A DNA stretch of 64,000 nt. Source: Pseudoips prasinana (lineage: Eukaryota; Arthropoda; Insecta; Lepidoptera; Nolidae). The notes under the pieces were generated by a model. That model saw only the letters and a program-made list of their open reading frames with translations. It made no database searches and was not told where the DNA came from. Location: positions 18,654,330 through 18,718,329 of the forward strand of contig OX621245.1 of NCBI GenBank assembly GCA_951640165.1, read 5' to 3'. Both the position numbers and the translations under genes were made by a program. Of this stretch, positions 44,225-55,210 are shown piece by piece. Every line of letters begins with the position of its first letter. Position 1 is the first letter of the stretch.

Positions 44225-47200
44225 TTAAAACTAAGTATTCTATATGTACGGTGTAACGGTTTTACTTATTGATATCCAAAAAAACAGATTATAATTTGAG
44301 AGTAAAATATTGTAGACAATTTAATACAATTACAAGCCTGCTAGTATTGCTAAGCATATCAATAATAGACTACATAAAACAGTATAACATATTATTTAAA
44401 TCTATTCAATAAAAAAAATAAAAACAATTATGTATTCTAATTTTTTATTAATTGTTTATTATTAGTAATTTGCTTGTAGTGTGAAGTAAGCTTAATTCTT
44501 AACGTTTTCTATATTTAAAAAGGAATCACTTTAATGGTTTAGATAGATTAAGGCTTTTAAACGACTCAATAATTAGTACTATGAATTTATTTAAGCTGCT
44601 CTACTTTAAATTCTTTATCATTGAACCGAGTACTTACATAAGATCAATACGCTTTTATTGGTCTTCTAATAAGTCTCGAGAAGAGCATCAAATGAAAACA
44701 TCACAAAGAGAACTTCGAGTGAATTCAAATTTGGTTTTTAAAACAGGCACTTTTGTATCCAATTGAATGCAACTTGCAGCGAAACAAAGAACACTGACCT
44801 GTTCAACTTTGAAAACTATTTCCATAATAACACGTTGCCGGCCACCGACTGGGGTTAGTGCATGCAATTATATTTCAATATTAATTCACCCTCGCATTAT
44901 TTACAAGAAAGTAGCCAATTACTGAAAAATGAATTGAAAAACTACATCCAGTTTAAAGTATCTATGCTTTGTTAAAAATGTATATTTTTCTCCTGGTACG
45001 ATAAAGAATGTTCTCGTAGAACTCATTTGCATAAAACTATAGTGTAAAACTAAAAGAATGCATAATGCGCGGCGGTCATAAAAATCAGCCGTGAATAGAT
45101 TTCGCCAAATTTCGTTTTATGATCACTTAGTCAGTTTTGCCTTTAGCAGCCAGTTTCATAAGGATCAGCGCTTTCTTACATTAAGACGCCTACTGGATAT
45201 TAAGTTATCAACCATATACACAGCAATATTAAAAACGCTACAGACTTAATACTAACCTTTATATATCTGACCATATTTCATGCCTGACTCTTAATTTTAT
45301 GACAATAAAAATCTACCATCTCTGAACAAACGCATATCGCGAAGTCTATTACACCTGCGCACCTTCAAGATTGCTGTTACAGATAGTCCCCTGCAGATGG
45401 CGTATTGAACACCAGCACACGTACTGTTATATTGAAAGAGTGTTGCATGCCAACAGGTAAAGTTCTTGAATGATCCGAAGACAATGCAGGAGCCTTCAAA
45501 CCAAGCTTTCGTGGCCTCCTGAACTTCTGGATGAAACTGAAATGGTTCAAGTAGCCAAATAAATTCACACATAATGGCCCAATTAGGAGACTAAGTGCGA
45601 AAACCAATCGCTTATCTAACTAGCTAATTTCCGTTGATATGAGTCGCATTGATAAATTCAGCCAGGAGCAAAATCTATCTAAAACTAATTATTCTTCAAA
45701 GATTTAAACTATTCAAACCTGTATTTACATGATAAAATAAGTCCATGAGATACTGAACCGTACAAATGAAAGCAAAATAATTTCTGTTTCTTCTTACTAG
45801 GAATACTTACCCACTGTTGTTTTGTTAAGGGCGGCGTACGGGCCTCGGTTCTCTATTTGGCTAATGGATATATCAACGAGATTGGTTTCCTAACACAAAC
45901 GAACTCGTCTAGTTAAAAATACCGTGTGTATTTCTGCGGCCCCTAAATTCAAAGCGGTAGATATCCAAAGTTAAATATTTGTAACGTGTTTGGGAACACG
46001 ATCCGTATCAGTATCCACGTACTTGAAACTAAATGGAAAATTTCGAGCAGGTAAATAGGCTTGACATCCGATAAATTATTGTATGAAATCTGAAAATTGA
46101 GTTTAACATTGAATAACAAATCAGTTACGGAGGAATGCTTTATGAATGTAAGTGATTAATGGAGGTTTTACACAAGATTTATGATAAAATATTAAGCAAC
46201 AGAGACATCTGGAAAGATACATACAATGGGAATTTCAATTAAGTATACATTTCAATTGGGTTTTGAATATTATTATTTATTACTGACAAGTTTAAAAATA
46301 ATACTAATACTAAAGAAGTAAACACAGTCCTGTAGCATAGACTAATGAACATCAGCGAACAAACATAGAGTTTAATATCTGCACTAACGGCGCTTAGCAT
46401 TAACATTTATCATCGATTGCACTGGCAAATAGAGGTAATGATAAAATGTTATTACTGATACCTACGGGCCTAGTGTAACATAATCTTCAGATTTATATTT
46501 AAGGTTAAATACTAAACTTAACACAATCTCATTTCTAAATCTTATCGACTCTATATCTGAACAATCATTATTTCCTACTTTTAGTAGTTGCATTAAAGCG
46601 CCTAAATTATTATTGACTTACATTTATTTGGACTTATGAAAGATATGTCAGATATGTCAAAAAGGTCCTAGACAAATATGAAAATAGTAGTTCTAACTAT
46701 AATATTTTATTGTAAATGAAAAATAAATAAGAATCGATAAATTAGTTATTTAGATAATTTTGTTCTTGACCCAGATTATGCTTTCTTTGCATAATGCTTC
46801 TACATAAGCTTTTTAAGTTGTAAAGTGTCAATCATTACAGTTAAAATTTAAAATGAACAACTTTATTTAAAATGTCGGTAAGATATGTGTCTAATAGTCA
46901 ATTTTATTTCCAGGTTGTGTGAATAAAATTTTATAATTACAAAATAAAATAAAAATTCGCATTAGGAATATTCATCAAAGGAGCAACGAGGGATAAATTT
47001 TAAATACAGTAATCCATACTGTGCCCATAAGCTGATCTATTTTGTTACTCAAAAGAAGGTTTGCAAACTCATAAAACGAATTTTAAATAAGTTCGTAACG
47101 ATAATTGTAAATGTAAATATGAAAGTTTAATTGGGCTACTCCGTATTTGTAGAACGCTTGAATTCGGAAACGTTTATTAGTACAGGGCTAAACTGCTATA

Positions 47201-48485
47201 GATGTGAATGGTAGAACGTGACGAATTCAGCTGAAAACGCACGTAGACAATTAACCCAGAGCTGACGTCTGCACTGATACATGTACAGAGCCCCCAAAGG
47301 ACGATGGAAATAAAGCGGACCCAAATAAACACGGAGTTCATACATTTTCTTACCTTTTTCCCTCCCTTAGCAAAATTGCTTCGACATAATACGTATTTGT
47401 ATCAGAAGTTGTCTTAAGTTAGCCGTAGCGTTGCTATACAAGTTTAAGCTCCAGTTAAATTCTAGTTGTTTGTGAATTGTACTGTAAATATGATGCGGGT
47501 TTCGTTATACTAATTAGATAAAGCTGGAGTTTAGTTTGTTAAGTAACAAAAGTCAGTTCTCTCAAACATGTCACAGATCACATTTTAATAAACAGACATA
47601 CCTATTCTCGAATGAACGAAGTAAAATGGCAAATGCTTAAGCTTATTAAAGTAATAAGTTTTAACGGAAAAAGAAAAGTGTTGCCAGAAGGAGCACGTGT
47701 CGCGGCCAAAAATTTAAAAGAATTAGGGAATTCCCGTAACATAAATCTTCGTAGCGTCTAATTACATGGATCCAGCTCGCTCCGCTATTTTCTGGGTAAA
47801 CTTATGGCGGCCATGCGTCATGATGTTATTATGAAAAAATAGCAGCGCATCCCTAAGAAAATTCCTCTCCGAATTATGAAATAGGTAGCCCGCCATATAT
47901 TAATTTTCTATTAAACGTATTTCCGAGATATAAAGCTACAAAGTAGTTTATAAAAGAAAAATGATTTCTTCGTTCGTTTAAAGTTTATCCAGCCTAAATC
48001 CTTTTACATCTGCCAAAGCTGTGCAGTTACTGCAAGCGTTATGGTTGAAAGAATACAGTCCGTCACATACAGTTTATATTAGCTTTGGTGCGCCGGGGCT
48101 GCGCAGCGAAGCGGATCACTTGAGCACAGACTGTATGTACAACTCTAGGGCCCTCATACTTGGAGAAAAATAAACTGAGCAAATAATAGTCGCCAATTTC
48201 AACGTAGAAAAATTATTTCAAAAATAATTAATGCAGTTTTATACAATTGAAATTTACCTTCTGCTCGAGTGATTCAATGCTTTGAGGCTTGTTCATTATA
48301 TCGTTTTTTCTATTGAATCTTAACTAAATTTTATATTTTTCGGTAACCTTCATATACCTGATAGATTGATATTTGAAAATATATATTATATTTACTTACG
48401 TAATGGGTTTTGTGTAATTAAGGCATTACAAGCTGACAAATTAAAGTTAAATCCTTCAGATAGATTTATTTTGTCATTGTTTAAC
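44225..48485. other. 4.2 kb without recognised features
   Basis: This is the longest stretch without a SINE, LINE or Helitron. It is AT-rich. A minus-strand, slightly GC-richer block at 45297-45610 is open in two frames (PVGMQHSFNITVRVLVFN in one), but I cannot assign it. It could hold regulatory or unique DNA; nothing specific is supported. Confidence 0.45.
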
Positions 48486-48489
48486 TATA

Positions 48490-48570
48490 TCGTGACAAAT
48501 GGAAATCCGTTGTCTCTGCCTACCCCTCTGGGAAACAGGCGTGAGTCTATGTATGTATGTATGTATGTTT
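48490..48570 (+). mobile_element. LINE 3' end with TATG tail
   Basis: RDKWKSVVSAYPSGKQA (with one silent-type DNA change) and a stop, then GAGTCTATGTATGTATG. It is almost identical to 29050-29125, so it is a short, fairly recent 5'-truncated copy. Confidence 0.78.
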
Positions 48571-48609
48571 AACTATATTCTAATGAGTCATAGAGTATCA
48601 CATGGGTAA

Positions 48610-48858
48610 TATAATAATATAATATCCTGGGACATTATTTACACACGGCCGTCTGATCCCAAACTACGCAGAGCTTGTACTATGGAAATCAGATAACTTA
48701 TATAATAATAAAGAGTAAATACATACTTATATAGATAATTACACCCAGACACAGGACCAACAGACATGTTCATGCACACAAATATTTGCCCTGGGTGGGA
48801 ATCGAACCCACGACCTCCGACGTGAAAAGCAAGCATTTGCCAACCACGTCAACAGGCT
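48610..48858 (-). mobile_element. SINE-A copy, reverse
   Basis: Complete order from ATATCCTGGGACATTATTTA through ACACCCAGACACAGGACC to GTGGGAATCGAACCCACGA and AAGCATTTGCCAACCACG. Well preserved. Confidence 0.88.
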
Positions 48859-50385
48859 CGTCAAAGCCGTAGCTTGCGTAACTACAGTAATTATACCTAC
48901 AAGAATAATCATGCTTGTAGAGTCCTTATAGAAATCGAAACAATTTAATTGATGACTAAGAAACACGACGCCAAATTCATCTACTTAGAACCTAACATTG
49001 AACATGATATATCCTATGGTCGAAAGAGATGTTTCTGCTGTTGCTTGCTGTGAAGATGAACGCTCAAATATATAACATTTTACTAATTAAGCCTTATCCT
49101 TATATATTTTCGTTTTATTTAATTATTTATAAATACCATGTTGTCGAACACCCAAATAGGTTTCTTTAATGTTACGGTATATACCTCTACAGCACTGTCT
49201 ATGACCATTGTCTGTAGAACATTTGTTTACTTATACATTTGTCACATATTTCATAAAACATTTGTGAATGTAACATTTCGTATAGTTTCTATATATAAGT
49301 ATCTATATATACGTGTTATAATTTTAAATATAATAACAGCTATTTATATATGAAACTTATTAGATATCATTACATTAACATTAACTTATTATAATTTGAT
49401 ATGATTATCATTAACTTATTATAATTTGCCATAAATAAATTATAATAATTGACAAAAGAACGTCGGTAATTGCACCACGAAATGAGCACAATAAATATTT
49501 TTCTTAGAATTTCTGAAAGTTGCGAGGTACAATACTCTATAATGTGCCACATTAAGAATAGATGTTGCCATAATCAGATTAAAACCCACGAAAAACATGA
49601 CGAGTTTATTTCAGTCAATTTAATTGACTAACATTTTGCGCCGATATTGAAATATTATCATTAAAATGGCAGCTCAATACTTTTTCCGATGATATTCAAA
49701 TATTGTAATATTTGGCAGGCTTCGAAGTGGCTTCTATATAAATTTATTAGGCATGTACTATTTTGTAAGTATAATTTTCACAAACAAAGTAAAAAGATAA
49801 TCTAAAATATGTTTTCTATTTCACTCGATACAAATATGAAACAGAAAGTTTCTTTTAACGGAGTCATGTAGAAAACTTTGGTGCAAGAGAGCGTCGATTT
49901 AGACGTCGCAAGGGGATGTACGATGCGACACTAGACAACGCTTTATTTGACACAACACGGCTACCTCCTTTGAGTACCCGGCCTTTTGTTGTCACACTGT
50001 ATGAATTGTATATTTGTAGTACGATAAAGACCAACCTGCTCACTTCAGTTTGTTGCAGGTCCTGAAAGACTTTCCAATCTGTCTGAAAATCTAAAAGTAT
50101 AAACACAAATGGAATCAAAATTCAAGCGAGTGCTATTTTTATGTAACCACGCCAACCAACCCAATTCCAATAACATTGTCAATGTACATGTTTGCTTTAG
50201 TTAAATTTGATTCCAATTAAGTAGACGTTTACTATTTTTGTTGATGGTAAGATAAATAAAGTTGTTTTTTGGTCCATTTAATAATACTACGATTAATTAA
50301 GTGACTTGAAAGAGCTTTTATATTGTTTACCTATAATACAAAAACGTGGCCCGTACTAAGTAAATATGTTTTTGTATAATAATTA
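48859..50385. other. No recognised feature; short direct repeat
   Basis: ATTAACTTATTATAATTTG occurs twice in direct orientation near 49380-49430. The remainder is AT-rich with no supported gene. Confidence 0.5.
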
Positions 50386-50387
50386 TA

Positions 50388-50863
50388 TCCTGGGACATTA
50401 ATTACACACGGTCATCTGATCCCAAACTAAGCAGTGCTTGTACTATGGTAATTAGATAACTAAATTCCTAGTCGTTACAAATATGTTCTACGTAGTTATA
50501 ATTTTTAGATTTAGATTTAGTTTTTTTTTTGTTTTAAATGTCAATTTTCATGTCAAAAATACTTCTAATTTATAGCTGGTAAATGCTATATACCTGCTAT
50601 ATACCTGCTTTACACCTTAATTGTTACGCATATCAGATGCAAAACTATGTAATTTAATAATATATTTTATTAATGTGTAATATGTATAATGTGGTTTTAT
50701 TATATAAATAAATGAATAGATGTACTACATATACTACTTTTCTTTTGTAAATACATACTTATATAGATAATAACACCCAGACTCAGGACAAACAGACATG
50801 TTCATGCACACAGATATCTGTCCTGGGTGGGAATGGAACCCACGACCTCCGGCGTGAAAAGCA
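50388..50863 (-). mobile_element. SINE-A copy, reverse, split by about 255 bp
   Basis: ATCCTGGGACATTAATTACA to ATTAGATAACT (50388-50461) and GATGTACTACATATACTAC to GGCGTGAAAAGCAA (about 50717-50863) are the two halves of one reverse SINE-A. The 255-bp AT-rich insert holds a T run and TACCTGCTATATACCTGC, with no recognisable class. The head end joins directly to a forward SINE-A. Confidence 0.78.
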
Positions 50864-51065
50864 ATTCCCACCCAAGACAGATATTTATGTGCATGAACAA
50901 ATCTGTTTTTTCTTTAAAGACAACGCCGGCACTAGCCATCTGCGTGGAACGTAGTATTGTGCACAAGTGTGTCCGCAAACACAAAGGCATTTTATATTCC
51001 ATCGATGAACGGAAAGATGTCAGGTGCAGGGGCGAGGGCTTTACCTGCTCTCCAAGGCATGGGAG

Positions 51066-52008
51066 TATGATACTAGCGATGGGCGTTGAATCAACGGACT
51101 AGTTAAATCAACCGTTGATCTCCTGTCAACGTATCAACGTTAACTGTATAAGGATCAACTAGTTTAATTTGTCAACGACATTATTTACGTTAATGAATTT
51201 AACGCGAAACTTACGTTGAAAATAACATCAAGCGACAGTTGTTGAATTTGAACTTTTAACTGTATATGAATCAACTACTTGAATTCGTCAACGACATTGA
51301 ATTTAACGCAAAACTTACGTTGAAAGTAACATCAAGCGACGGTTGAATTTGAACTTTATGTAACGTTATCAAGAGTTGATTTTTGAAATTCATATTTTTT
51401 CAACAAAATGATGGCGATATTAGCGCTCGGTCGCGCCACCCGCGAGAAACCGGTTTATACTAGTTTGTTTACGTTTACGAAGATTTGTATAGGTTCACTC
51501 GCGCATCATTTAATTTTTTGAAATTTTGATTGACAGTTTGTGACAATTGGCGCGGTCAGAGGCTAATTTGCGGCTATTATTATAAATTATCAGACTTTTT
51601 GGTTAATGTGTACAGTAACAGTGTTAATTTATGTTTGAAAATAGAATTGTGTTATATTGTGTCACAGATTACTTAATAAATACTACGTAATTGTGTTTAA
51701 AATAGGAAGAAAAATTTAAAGTACAAAGGGAAGATCATCTAAGTATTAGCATTAATCAAACGTTTTCTATTAATAAATTAAATCAAATCGTTTATAAAAT
51801 ATCAGGTCAGTAGATGTGAGACTCGTTGAACGTTGTACCGTTGAATAAAAAACGTTCAATGAATGAACGGTTTACGTTGCAAGTTGACATTAGTAGCACG
51901 TTAACTAGTTGACGAATTTAACTAGTTGATCGACTTGTTGACGAACGCAAATTAACGTTAACGTTGCGTTAACGAAAAAAGCGTCAACGACCCATCGCTA
52001 TATGATAC
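51066..52008. mobile_element. hAT-type non-autonomous element with 8-bp TSD
   Basis: The element is 51074-52000 (927 bp). It begins TAGCGATGGGCGTTGA and ends TCAACGACCCATCGCTA. TATGATAC flanks it at 51066-51073 and 52001-52008. An 8-bp duplication and a TAG.GATGGG end are diagnostic of the hAT superfamily. The right arm (around 58330) and the general SINE-C sequence hold TATGATAC once, giving the empty site. No transposase frame is present. Sub-terminal regions are full of TCAAC/GTTGA words, as expected for transposase binding sites. Confidence 0.92.
51140..51365. repeat. Tandem duplication inside the hAT element
   Basis: A unit of about 110 bp occurs twice: GTTAACTGTATAAGGATCAA ... AACTTACGTTGAAAATAACA ... 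GACAGTTG, then TTTAACTGTATATGAATCAA ... AACTTACGTTGAAAGTAACA ... GACGGTTG. The second copy lacks a few bases (TTTACGTTAATG). Confidence 0.85.
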
Positions 52009-53972
52009 CGTCATCTCTCAGACTACGAGCCAATACTGAGAAACATATAAAAATACACTTTTTGACCCGACCCGGGAATAGAACCCAGGACCTCATTATC
52101 TGTTGTTAAATTCCCTACCGCTAGGCCAATGAGGCAGTCACATTCCTAATGTGCAAATGTTTGTTAGTTTTGTCTTTGTCACTCAAACACGGACAACTAT
52201 GGAAAGGAATTGAATGAAATTCGAAATGGAGATAGCTTATTCACTGAGTAAGCACATAGGCAACAATAAATTGATTAACCACAAGTAACACCGCGGGGAA
52301 AAACAAACTAATGTAATTGAAAACAAAATAATGTAATTTTGAATCACACACATTCTGATACATACACACTGCGTGTCTTATCACGTTCCATATAATTTAA
52401 AAAAAATGGTAATAATAATAATGAAATTAAAACTACTTTTAAGTCACTACTGAGTTTGCACTGTGTATTTTATTTTCAATCCGCGGAAGGTTGGTTCAAA
52501 ACTGTTCACCAAGAACTATTCGCATTCAGGCAATACCAATTTTCTGTACGAAAGTAATTTGTTCATAATTTAGATACTGTTCAACTTACTTTACACCAAA
52601 ACGTACATACTCCATTCCAATTTATTTGAAATGTACACTCACGTCACATGGCAAATAGACATAAAATATTTCATAAAGAAATATACCTTGGTATTATAAA
52701 CGAAGACTCGGTGTTGGTATTAACAAAGTCGAAACATTCTTTTAATAGTCCATAATTGAAAAGCTTTTAACGAAGCTGTACAGTTATATATATATCGTAC
52801 ATATTTAGTCAATATTTTCCTTTGAAGGTTCTCTTCAATTCCGTATTAGAATGGTTCCAATTAGACAGAAACTTTTTCTTCGTGTAATTGTTAAGAAAGC
52901 TTGTGTAACAATGGGACATTGGTCGGAATCTTAACAAAACGTTCACCTCGTTGGCCCATTCTTATGGTAATTCGACCTCACTGTCACGCGACCTTCTGTC
53001 CACACCCCGATAATATGCAAATTAGATCCCTCTATAAAGTGACCTGAAAACGCTTCCTCATTAAGTCCAATTTGGACTTTGATGAATTTTAAAAACTAAA
53101 TTATGAATAGATAATTTATTGAAAATTCTCTCATATTCATTTACGTTATAACAGTCTTCGTTGTAATCTGCAACAATATAAAACACATTTCGTAACTTTT
53201 TATGTCATCTGCGGTATAATATCAAATTTCATAGATACCCAAATGGGTGAAAAAACTTGGTTTTAATGGGTAAAACTTCAAGGGCCATTAGTGTAAAGCC
53301 TCGCGTCATTCTCGCCGTACAAACTGGAGCTTTTTACTGCAATAAACTTTCTGACAAGCCATTTGTGGCCGGAAAGTGTTCGCTGAAATTAATCACATGA
53401 CCCACAACAGACCTTGTTTGCTTCTACCCTTGCGACTCTTGATAACTTCTTTATTTCACTTGTGAATTAATGGCTCTCGCTGTAGCGTGCCGTTATAAAA
53501 GAACAATTTCTCGAATGGACATGTCTATGTAGTTTGAAACTTGTCGCTGCCTTACTCAAGGCAATTTAAACGTCCAATTAAGATTTTGAAGGGAACTTTT
53601 CATTCTTTGTAGTTACCTTAGATAATTCAGCTAGTCGTAAAATCAGTAAAATCTAAACAATTCGTTTCAGACACATTACGTTTAGTAATAGCATGATTTA
53701 TAGACTAGTTATTCGAATCCCTGTATCGCGGGGTACTTTACCAACATATAATAGACAGACACAAATTACATCCAGACTTAGAACAACTATTTATGGGTCA
53801 CACAAATAGTTATCCAGCGCGGGAATCGAACACGAATGCGGTTCGGGACACGAAGCTGAGTCCTGGGTCTGAGTGTAATTATCTACATAAGTACGTATTT
53901 ACAAAAGAAAAGTAGTATATTTAATATATAAGTTATCTGGTTTCTATAGTACAAGCTCTGCTTGATTTGGGA

Positions 53973-54700
53973 TTTTACATATTTCAAGACTATTTTTCTA
54001 TCATTACTTTATTATCACTGATGCGGCTATGTACATATTATAGCGGGACGATTCACGTGCAATGAGTGCAGTCTTTATATCAGGACAGAGGTTATTTCGT
54101 TGTCTAATAAAGTTTATTCGTTCCATGCAGCTACATTTGCAATGTATTTTGTCTCTTTCGACCGCTTTTACTTGATGTCCAGATGACCAACGTTAACGTG
54201 AGTTAGAATTGAGGCAAGCTTTATTTAGGCCACCTTTTTAGGAATATTCTAGGCCCCTCCCCGGATGAAGGAGAGCAGTGTTATCCCTAAATAGGGCTTC
54301 TCTGTTGTTGAAGGAGTTGTTAACCAGTCCATTGCCTCAGATGAGTTCCGGAACGACCATCACCACCCAAGCGTCATTTAAGTGGAGAACCAGCTAAGGA
54401 CCAAACCCACTAGCTCAGTCTCTAGTACTAGTCTCAAGCGCCACAGGAGTTTTCTCGTTCCAGGTTTGGTCAGGAGTCATCAGCGCGGTAGTATATTAAA
54501 GTGGGTGAGTGGTTACGCATTCACAAGCCCAGTCTCTTCTTCCAGTACTAGTAACTAGTGGAGGGGCCGTTACGACTAGTTACGAGACTATAAGATACAG
54601 TAAGCCTCTCAGAACCCAACATGCATACATCGAGTTTTATAAATATAGATAGGTAAATTCATTTTCATTATAGCAAATTATAGTTGAGATCCATATATAA
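53973..54700. other. Spacer DNA, unassigned
   Basis: A GC-richer block at about 54240-54560 repeats words such as CTAGTACTAGT and AGGACCAAACCCACTAG but has no open frame or family that I recognise. Confidence 0.45.
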
Positions 54701-54705
54701 ATAAA

Positions 54706-54830
54706 TAAATATCTTGGGATAACAAACACACCGCCGTCTGATCCCAAACTAGGCAGAGCCTGTACTATGGTAACCAGACAACTGATAAACCTACTTATAT
54801 ATTTCTAAATACATACGTATTATAGATAAA
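54706..54830 (-). mobile_element. SINE-A copy, reverse, tail only
   Basis: AAATATCTTGGGATAACAAA, GTCTGATCCCAAACTAGGCA and GGTAACCAGACAACTGATAA are the reverse SINE-A tail. The core and head are missing. Confidence 0.75.
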
Positions 54831-54917
54831 TACGGTTTAAGACATTTATTTCAAAAAAAAGAATACAATTCACTTATTATTGAGAAATACAAGTAATAAG
54901 GAACGGAGACTAAAACT

Positions 54918-54962
54918 ATCATCATCATAATATCAGCCGAAAGCCGTCCACTGAGGCCTTTG
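54918..54962 (-). mobile_element. RTE-like LINE tail, short
   Basis: ATCATCATCATAATATCAGC and CGAAAGCCGTCCACTGAGGC match the end of the element at 31655. Only 45 bp. Confidence 0.55.
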
Positions 54963-55084
54963 ACTAAAACTATAATAATATAAAATTAAATGTATTGTGT
55001 TAGTACCTAATTGCATAAACTAGGTGGTTAGTAAAGATAACTTATATACTTAGATAAGGGTAATTTAATTTCCATTTCGACTAA

Positions 55085-55210
55085 AAATTACACCCAGACA
55101 CAGAACAAATAATCGTGTTCATCACACAAAGATTTGTCCCGGTTGGGAATCAAATACACGACCTCAGACTTAGCAGTCAGGGGCACTAAGCACTAGACCA
55201 AAAGGTCAAT
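55085..55210 (-). mobile_element. SINE-D copy, reverse
   Basis: The reverse core ACACCCAGACACAGAACAAA and TCATCACACAAAGATTTGT is followed by the reverse head GGTTGGGAATCAAATACACG, CTTAGCAGTCAGGGGCACTA and CTAGACCA. The forward copy is at 62555. Confidence 0.75.

Larger units (their letters stand above)
50931..53698 (-). repeat. Inverted 1.8-kb duplication, left arm (daughter copy)
   Basis: Without the hAT element and its extra target copy (935 bp) this arm is 1833 bp and matches the reverse complement of 56665-58470 along its whole length. It contains a reverse SINE-C (50931-52141) and about 1.55 kb of non-SINE DNA. Its outer border cuts SINE-C at ACTAG and it lies inside a SINE-B, so it is the copied, inserted arm. 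Five extra bases (TATAG, 53699-53703) lie between its inner border and the resumed SINE-B. No coding frame is shared by the arms. Confidence 0.9.
50905..53856 (-). mobile_element. SINE-B copy, reverse, split by the inverted copy
   Basis: The 3' part is TTTTTTCTTTAAAGACAACG and CCGGCACTAG (to 50935). The rest resumes at ACTAGTTATTCGAATCCCTG (53704) and runs through CGCGGGGTACTTTACC and AGAACAACTATTTATGGG to the head at 53856. Joining the two sides without gaps restores the SINE-B order seen at 16450. ACTAG is present on both sides of the 2.77-kb insert. The head is truncated. Confidence 0.8.
50864..53972 (+). mobile_element. SINE-A copy, forward, split by nested insertions
   Basis: The left part 50864-50909 (ATTCCCACCCAAGACAGA to ATCTGTTT) and right part 53857-53972 (GTCCTGGGTCTGAGTGTAAT to CTCTGCTTGATTTGGGAT) are contiguous in the SINE-A consensus. 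Between them lie a reverse SINE-B, an inverted 1.8-kb copy and a hAT element. With the reverse SINE-A to its left it also forms a fold-back (50793-50834 with 50864-50905). Confidence 0.75.

Noticed and set aside
45297..45607. Possible receptor exon on the minus strand (hydrophobic start of one frame)
   Set aside because: Two overlapping frames are equally open and neither matches a family that I can name; splice sites are not clear.
50936..53703. Left arm of the inverted duplication as a reverse Helitron (TCTATA start, CTAG end)
   Set aside because: On the minus strand it reads TCTATAAATC ... GATGGCTAG, but the donor arm lacks the TCTA start (it reads CTTATTTAATCATGC) and the CTAG is an internal part of SINE-C. 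The target would also be G/T, not A/T.
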